A stretch of 9,494 nucleotides of DNA from DATDOY01 sp035293045 (GTDB lineage: Bacteria > Actinomycetota > Acidimicrobiia > IMCC26256 > JACPCJ01), in contig DATDOY010000267.1 of assembly GCA_035293045.1 (NCBI GenBank), positions 1-9,494 on the forward strand. Reading direction: 5' to 3'. Shown one piece after another: positions 5,526 through 9,494 of this stretch. The notes below the pieces were generated by a model. That model saw nothing but the letters and a program-made list of their open reading frames with translations. It searched no databases and was not told where the DNA came from. How positions within the stretch are numbered: the stretch's first letter is position 1; each line of letters starts with the position of its first letter. A program made the translations under genes and the position numbers.

Positions 5526-7049
5526 GAGCAGCAGGACGTCGTCGACACCCTTCACGGCCGACCCGGCACGCTCGACGACGGTGGCGGCGGTCTCGCCCGC
5601 GCCGCCCACGCGTTCCACCACCGTCGGCGCCTCGGCCCACGCCGATCCGACGACGGTGTCACCCGCCTTCACGGCGGTCCCGGCGTCGAGCGCGTCGTCG
5701 GCCACTCCGGCCGCGGCCGTGCCCGGCGTGCGGATCCAGCGCACCGCGCGTAGCCCGAGCGACCCACCACTCCACAACAGGGTGGCCACGGCGAACGCGA
5801 TGTCGGCCTGCTGGGCGATGGCGCGACTCTCCTTCCACGCCGTCAGCAACCCCTCGAGCTCGGTGCTCGCCGACGACACCAACGCGAACTTCGACTGATA
5901 TTCATCGGTGGCGGCCAGATACGCCGCGATCGCCGCTGCGAGATCCTTGGTGAGCCGCGCGTGTTCGGATTCGATCCGCGCCTGGATGCCGTCCTCGTGC
6001 TGTTGGGCGGTCACGAGAGCGGCGTCGGACGCCTCGTCCGACCGCGTCTCTGTGGTGCCCGTTCCGCCGAAGGCACCGGTAAAGGCGTCCATGAAGTCGT
6101 CGCCTGCGTCACGAGCGGGAGCGGAGCCTCCTTTGGTCCACAGGTAGACACCCCCGCCCAAGAGCCCCGCCCCCGCGCCGATGAGGAGTGGGAACCCGAG
6201 TCCCACACCCCCGTCGTCATCCGAGTTGGGTGCGCCGGAAGCGGGCTCGGACCGGTCGACATTGGCCGCCCCGCCTGGGGGCGCGTCTGGCTCGGACGGC
6301 GCCCCGATCACACCAGGATCGAAGGGGAAATACGCATCGCCGGGCGGAGGCGACGAATACTCGAAGAAGCCGGGCGGGTCGCCGGCAAAGCCGCCCACCT
6401 GAATTCCCGTCGCGTTGTCGCAGGGGTGCCCGGGCGGGAAGAAGACGACCGCACCACCCGGACTCATGGAAAACCCGAGCGGCGCGGGAACTTCGACGAA
6501 CTCGCCGGCTACCGGATCGAACACCGACGTCGAGGGGAACGGATCACCATTGACGATCTGGAGACCAGCCCCACATTCCGCCGGAGTGGGCCCGGCGAAC
6601 CCCGCGACATCACCGGGCCGCATGTCGAAATTCAGGTTCACACCGACGATCGGCGGTGGGGGACTCGGGGCCGTGCCGTCGAAGGTCACCGCGAACACAC
6701 GCAATGACTCCGGCGCCTCGGCCTCCGCCAGTTCCTCCGAGCAGAAGATCGTCCCGTCCCCGCAGGTGAGAAGCGGAGCCGTAGCGCTCGCTCCTTCGAT
6801 CGTGAACTGACCGAAGCGCCGGGGGGCGAGGGATTCGAAGGGCCGTTCGTCAGGCGGCAGAGGCTCACCCGTGAAGGGATTCACCGCACCGTGTTCCCCC
6901 ACGTCGGTGAGGCCGACGAGGATGGCGGGGTCGTCAATGACGAGACGGCCGGGCACGCTGCTTCCCGCGGGAACAGGCGTCGGGACGGCGAGCGCGACGC
7001 CCACCGCCAAGAGCAGGCCGACGCCCGCTCGCATCACGCCGTCCGCCAC
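5523..7049 (-). CDS. Exported single-pass membrane protein with Cys-containing ectodomain and helical cytoplasmic region
   Basis: The 508-residue product has a signal peptide (about 1-28, MADGVMRAGVGLLLAVGVAL). The ectodomain (about 29-245) is rich in Gly, Pro and Phe, with four cysteines (96, 103, 159, 210), PPPPIVGVNLNFDM and FFPPGHPC. A low-complexity Pro/Ser/Asp stalk runs about 246-282, and a membrane helix spans about 284-304 (LGFPLLIGAGAGLLGGGVYLW) followed by TKGG. Beyond it is a cysteine-free region with a likely coiled coil at 345-412 and a hydrophobic patch at 414-432. The topology should be N-out, C-in. The start is GTG 7047-7049, preceded by GGGGGG with 6-base spacing; ATG 7032-7034 is an alternative giving five fewer residues. 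It ends in TAG at 5523-5525, but the same frame continues into the next ORF, so the natural product may be about 978 residues. Not recognised as a named family. Confidence 0.78.
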   Translation of the reverse strand: MADGVMRAGVGLLLAVGVALAVPTPVPAGSSVPGRLVIDDPAILVGLTDVGEHGAVNPFTGEPLPPDERPFESLAPRRFGQFTIEGASATAPLLTCGDGTIFCSEELAEAEAPESLRVFAVTFDGTAPSPPPPIVGVNLNFDMRPGDVAGFAGPTPAECGAGLQIVNGDPFPSTSVFDPVAGEFVEVPAPLGFSMSPGGAVVFFPPGHPCDNATGIQVGGFAGDPPGFFEYSSPPPGDAYFPFDPGVIGAPSEPDAPPGGAANVDRSEPASGAPNSDDDGGVGLGFPLLIGAGAGLLGGGVYLWTKGGSAPARDAGDDFMDAFTGAFGGTGTTETRSDEASDAALVTAQQHEDGIQARIESEHARLTKDLAAAIAAYLAATDEYQSKFALVSSASTELEGLLTAWKESRAIAQQADIAFAVATLLWSGGSLGLRAVRWIRTPGTAAAGVADDALDAGTAVKAGDTVVGSAWAEAPTVVERVGGAGETAATVVERAGSAVKGVDDVLLL

Positions 7050-7055
7050 GCCCGG

Positions 7056-7061
7056 CCCCCC
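7056..7061 (-). promoter_or_regulatory. Ribosome binding site of the large membrane-protein gene
   Basis: A GGGGGG run on the minus strand sits 6 bases before GTG 7047-7049, which favours that start over ATG 7032-7034. It resembles the AGGGGGG site of the surface-protein gene. Confidence 0.5.
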
Positions 7062-7094
7062 GTTACGCGCGCACGCCCACCACTCAGGAACGCA

Positions 7095-7490
7095 TCAGGC
7101 AACCCCGAGCGCCTGCCGCCAGAGGTGGGTGTCCGTGTAGGTGCGGAACCCGCTGACCTTGCCGGCGTCGTTGAAGCGCCAGATGTGAACGAAGTCGGCG
7201 TCGAGCTCGACGCCGGTCTTCGCGCCCTTCCCGCGGTACACGCCGATCGCAGTGATGATGTCGCCGCCGTCGACGATCTCGTGCGGCGTTACCGTGAAGT
7301 TCTCGAGGTCGTTGATGACGACGCCGAAGACGTTCTCGGCGACGGCCTGCGGGCCGACCTGGTTCTCGTAGGGAAGGCTCGCCGGCTCCTGCCAGTCGAC
7401 CTTGTCGTCCATCGCGCCCAACACGGTGGGCACGTCCCCTTTTCCGAAGGCGTCGTACACCTTGCGGACGGTGTCGGTATTCGCGGCCAT
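7095..7490 (-). CDS. SnoaL-like/NTF2-fold protein (ketosteroid isomerase-related)
   Basis: The 131-residue product is a single NTF2-like domain, the usual length for the SnoaL/ketosteroid-isomerase-related group. The opening helix TDTVRKVYDAFGKGDVPTVLGAMDDKVDWQEP (5-36), the middle segment GPQAVAENVFG (46-56) and the late strands ITAIGVYRGKG, FVHIWRFNDAGKVSGFRTYTDT are characteristic of it. Members include isomerases, cyclases and many proteins without known substrate. Trp33 and the late Phe/Trp residues would line the pocket. The ATG at 7488-7490 is well supported by AAGGGGA 5 bases upstream. It ends 45 bases before the large membrane-protein gene, so the two may be separately expressed. Specific function unknown. 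Confidence 0.88.
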   Translation of the reverse strand: MAANTDTVRKVYDAFGKGDVPTVLGAMDDKVDWQEPASLPYENQVGPQAVAENVFGVVINDLENFTVTPHEIVDGGDIITAIGVYRGKGAKTGVELDADFVHIWRFNDAGKVSGFRTYTDTHLWRQALGVA

Positions 7491-7539
7491 GGCTGTCCCC
7501 TTGTCGATCGGTGGTTTGCCCGCGGAGCGGAGCGTCCGG

Positions 7540-7569
7540 ACTGTAACGAAGAACGCCGCAGTCTGTCGG
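7540..7569 (-). promoter_or_regulatory. Weak candidate promoter for the SnoaL-like gene
   Basis: On the minus strand, CCGACA (7564-7569) and TACAGT (7540-7545) are separated by 18 bases. This would place transcription start about 40 bases before the ATG at 7490. The -35 match is partial, so this is only suggestive. Confidence 0.28.
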
Positions 7570-7633
7570 GGGGAACCTCTAGGTTGCCCTGGCTCGTCGT
7601 CGTTATGCTCGGGCCCGTGGCTGGCAACGGGGG

Positions 7634-8401
7634 CTAGGCCCTCTGCGCTGGCGCGTCGAAGCGGCGATATTCGAGGACCACGCGAAAGCCCATCCGCTCG
7701 TAGACCGACCGACCCGAGTCAGAGGACTGAAGGGTGGCGACGTCGCAGCCGCGTGCGACACCGGCCTCGACGGCGGCCCACGTAAGGGCCTCGCCGAACC
7801 CCCGCCGCCGATACTCGGGCACCGTCGCCACGCCGTACACACCGGCGGCGCCGGCGGCGACCACAACGATGGACGTTGCCACCACTCGCCCGTCGCATGT
7901 TCCCGAGAACGCCACGATGTTCGGAGCATGCGTGATGCCCGCTCGAAGCGCGGCCGCCAGCATCTCCGGCGGAGCCCCGAATCCCGCAGCATTGGCGGCA
8001 AGGAACTCCTCGATCTCGGCGCAGTCGTGCACGTCCCGGATGTCGAGGTCGCCAGGTGGACGGGGAATGCCGACGGCGGCCACATCGAGGTTCATCGCCG
8101 GGAAGTTCATGACCCAGTCGATGCCAAGGTCGGCCCCGGCGTCGCCAAACGGATCGGCGAGGGCGACCGGAACTCGAAGGGAGTAGGGCGACGACCCGAA
8201 GAACTCGCGGCACGCGTCCACCACTGCCCGGGCATCGGTGACCGCGTCCGTAACAAAGCAGGCGTTCCACGCCGCGGCTTCGACTGGCAGTGCGGTGAGG
8301 ACGAGCCCGTCGCCCCGGTGCCATCGTCCACCCGAGGTCACGTCCGAGAGTCCGACAAACGATTCGATGTAGTTCGCCGCCGCCAACTCGGCCCCGCTCA
8401 T
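7634..8401 (-). CDS. GNAT-family N-acetyltransferase
   Basis: The 255-residue product ends in a GNAT domain that would transfer an acyl group from acetyl-CoA to an amine. Motif A is at about 186-206: GVYGVATVPEYRRRGFGEAL, with the pyrophosphate-binding R-R-x-G-x-G/A pattern as RRRGFGEA. Motif B is LQSSDSGRSVYERMGFR (224-240), where Tyr234 is at the usual general-acid position. The N-terminal half (1-115) is less conserved and may be a diverged second GNAT lobe or a substrate domain. The ATG at 8399-8401 is chosen over the longer open frame (to 8485) because the extension is Pro/Arg-rich and unlike a conserved N terminus. No clear Shine-Dalgarno precedes it. A TAGGTT 7 bases before the ATG could be a -10 box for a leaderless transcript. 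Substrate unknown. Confidence 0.86.
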   Translation of the reverse strand: MSGAELAAANYIESFVGLSDVTSGGRWHRGDGLVLTALPVEAAAWNACFVTDAVTDARAVVDACREFFGSSPYSLRVPVALADPFGDAGADLGIDWVMNFPAMNLDVAAVGIPRPPGDLDIRDVHDCAEIEEFLAANAAGFGAPPEMLAAALRAGITHAPNIVAFSGTCDGRVVATSIVVVAAGAAGVYGVATVPEYRRRGFGEALTWAAVEAGVARGCDVATLQSSDSGRSVYERMGFRVVLEYRRFDAPAQRA

Positions 8402-8513
8402 GAAGGAAAACCTAGGGCAAGGCCAGCGCGGCGACGGCTCAGTCGACTTCGCGCGCCCTGTCTCCGCGGCGTCACCATGCGCCACCCAGTTCGCCGGAAG
8501 GTCGACTCGCAGA

Positions 8514-8528
8514 TGTCAGAGGTGTCAG
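8514..8528. repeat. Short direct repeat TGTCAG-N3-TGTCAG
   Basis: TGTCAG occurs at 8514-8519 and 8523-8528, a 9-base period. The second copy covers the TGA stop of the peptidoglycan-binding-like ORF. It may be chance or a fragment of an intergenic repeat. Confidence 0.3.
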
Positions 8529-8719
8529 CTACCGGCGAGCGTTGACCAAGTGCGCGGGCCGATCACGCCGTCGGGGAGCAGGGTCCGGTTCGCCTGGAAG
8601 GCACGAATCCCGGAGCCCATCCCGGCGCTCATGTGGGGGCCGGGATGGGCGATCGTAAGGTCGCTGACCGAACGGAGAATGCGTGGTCGGAGTTCCGTGA
8701 ACGGTGCGCTGTGAGGCAT
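8525..8719 (-). CDS. Small peptidoglycan-binding-domain-like ORF, possibly a remnant
   Basis: The 64-residue product from ATG 8717-8719 ends with IRAFQANRTLLPDGVIGPRTWSTLAGS (38-64). This matches the second half of the PG_binding_1 repeat: helix AFQ, then DGVIGPRTW and a closing helix. The family usually has about 55-70 residues in this domain, normally attached to a hydrolase or export signal; here there is no signal peptide, catalytic domain or clear first half. The ATG has no good ribosome binding site. It could be the tail of a decayed cell-wall hydrolase, a stand-alone small protein, or a chance resemblance; the precise motif makes the last less likely. The frame stays open upstream only because it shadows the methyltransferase gene. 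Confidence 0.45.
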   Translation of the reverse strand: MPHSAPFTELRPRILRSVSDLTIAHPGPHMSAGMGSGIRAFQANRTLLPDGVIGPRTWSTLAGS

Positions 8720-8802
8720 CGTGAGTCGACGCCACGGCCCCCGTGTCCTTCCCCGGGAAGACCGCTCCGGGCTGGCGATGTCATCACCGAGATCACCAGG
8801 CC

Positions 8803-9494
8803 TCAAGGGCGCCGGCCCCAGGCGAGGGCCATCGGCTGGTCGAGTGACGTCGTTCCCCCGACGGAGTCGGAGTTCCACGCCTCGACAAACTGGCGTTCCG
8901 TGGACGCCTTGGCCTCGTCGGACGCTTCGGCCACGATCGCGCCCATGGGGGTGAGGTTGATGTAGTTCCACAGGAACTCCGTGGGCCCCGGCAGCGTGAG
9001 TCGGGCGACGTACTCCTTCGACGAGACGTCGCTGAAACCTGCGTCGCCCAGCAGTCCGGCGAGGGCCACGGGGTCGTGCATCGAGAAGACCGCGCTCACG
9101 AAGGCACCGAGTTCTCGGCCGATGTGGTCGACGATCGCTTGTTCCATTGCCTTGAACAGCGGCTGGACGCGGCCGGGGGTGTTGATGACCACCCGCCCGC
9201 CAGCGGTGAGAACCCGGTGCAACTCGGCGAGGGCGCTCGCCCGGTCCTCCATGAACATGAGGCCCATCTGGCAGAGCGCCACGTCGTAGGACGCGTCCGG
9301 CAGCGGCAGCGAGACGGCATCGGCCTGATGCCACTCGATGGGGGCGCCTGCCGCGGGGGTGGCCTTGGCGACGTTCAGCATGTCGGGGGCGACGTCAACG
9401 GCGGTCACCGTGCCGGTCTGTCCGACCTGCTCGGCCGCCGCCCGGGTGATGATCCCGGTGCCGCAGGCGACGTCGAGCACCCGTTCGCCGGGCT
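8803..9494 (-). CDS. Class I SAM-dependent methyltransferase, 5' end outside window
   Basis: At least 229 residues are visible, and the frame runs off the right edge (PGER just before VLDVACGTG), so the N terminus is missing. Residues below count from the GTG codon 9478-9480, which is probably an internal Val. Motif I is VLDVACGTG (1-9), the strand 2 acidic residue is Asp29 in VTAVDVAPDML, and motif II-like QAD is at 52-54. Strand 4 is YDVALCQMGLMFMED (65-79), followed by LHRVLTAGGRVVINTPG (87-103). This is the UbiE/Methyltransf_11 pattern found in quinone, sterol and small-molecule methyltransferases. The C-terminal segment with FLWNYINLTPMGAIVAEA (169-186) probably forms the substrate cover. 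TGA stop at 8803-8805. Substrate unknown. It is not closely similar to the methyltransferase at 2-661. Confidence 0.88.
   Translation of the reverse strand, partial: PGERVLDVACGTGIITRAAAEQVGQTGTVTAVDVAPDMLNVAKATPAAGAPIEWHQADAVSLPLPDASYDVALCQMGLMFMEDRASALAELHRVLTAGGRVVINTPGRVQPLFKAMEQAIVDHIGRELGAFVSAVFSMHDPVALAGLLGDAGFSDVSSKEYVARLTLPGPTEFLWNYINLTPMGAIVAEASDEAKASTERQFVEAWNSDSVGGTTSLDQPMALAWGRRP

Noticed and set aside
5961..6707. Plus-strand ORF of 248 codons
   Set aside because: It is antisense to the large membrane-protein gene and gives an Arg/Gly/His-rich product without domain or signal.
7574..7585. Short palindrome AACCT-CT-AGGTT between the GNAT and SnoaL-like genes
   Set aside because: Five-base arms are too short to support an operator or terminator without other evidence.
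6891..7637. Plus-strand ORF of 248 codons
   Set aside because: It spans the antisense of the SnoaL-like gene, which has a clear fold and ribosome site, so this frame is a shadow.

Overview
The window is a high-GC bacterial segment. Strong G/C preference at third codon positions, frequent GTG starts and Thr-rich linkers on exported proteins suggest an actinomycetote, plausibly of the Acidimicrobiia type; the lineage is inferred from style, not from a marker gene. Almost everything reads on the minus strand, and only one small gene (3332-3544) is on the plus strand. No rRNA, tRNA, CRISPR array, transposase or integrase was seen, and no gene-free stretch exceeds about 250 bases.

Left part (2-1720, minus): a tandem hot-dog thioesterase-like gene is followed after 9 bases by a class I SAM methyltransferase, probably one transcript. 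Just upstream lies a perfect 23-bp inverted repeat with a 4-nt loop (1726-1775), which separates this pair from the next gene.

Centre (1791-7049): a block of cell-envelope proteins without recognised function. It holds a signal-peptide protein with two copies of a four-cysteine domain, poly-Thr linkers and a C-terminal membrane anchor (1791-3089). A small two-helix membrane protein runs divergently (3332-3544), with a 20-bp palindrome in the shared upstream region. A minus-strand run then spans 7049 to 3541: a large exported single-pass membrane protein, an all-helical cysteine-free protein, and a membrane-anchored small protein. The first two lie in the same reading frame and are separated only by one TAG codon (5523-5525). 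The 31 codons after that TAG still look coding and contain no usual start, so the pair looks like one 978-codon gene interrupted by an amber codon. The third gene overlaps the second by ATGA. The small plus-strand gene and the third minus-strand gene end tail to tail on one shared CTAG.

Right part (7095-9494, minus): a SnoaL/NTF2-like protein, a GNAT acetyltransferase, a 64-aa peptidoglycan-binding-like fragment or small protein, and a second SAM methyltransferase whose 5' end lies beyond the window. These look like independent accessory metabolism genes.

The strongest candidate for something undescribed is the central envelope cluster, especially the amber-interrupted membrane protein and the duplicated four-cysteine surface protein. 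No biochemical function can be assigned to them from sequence alone.
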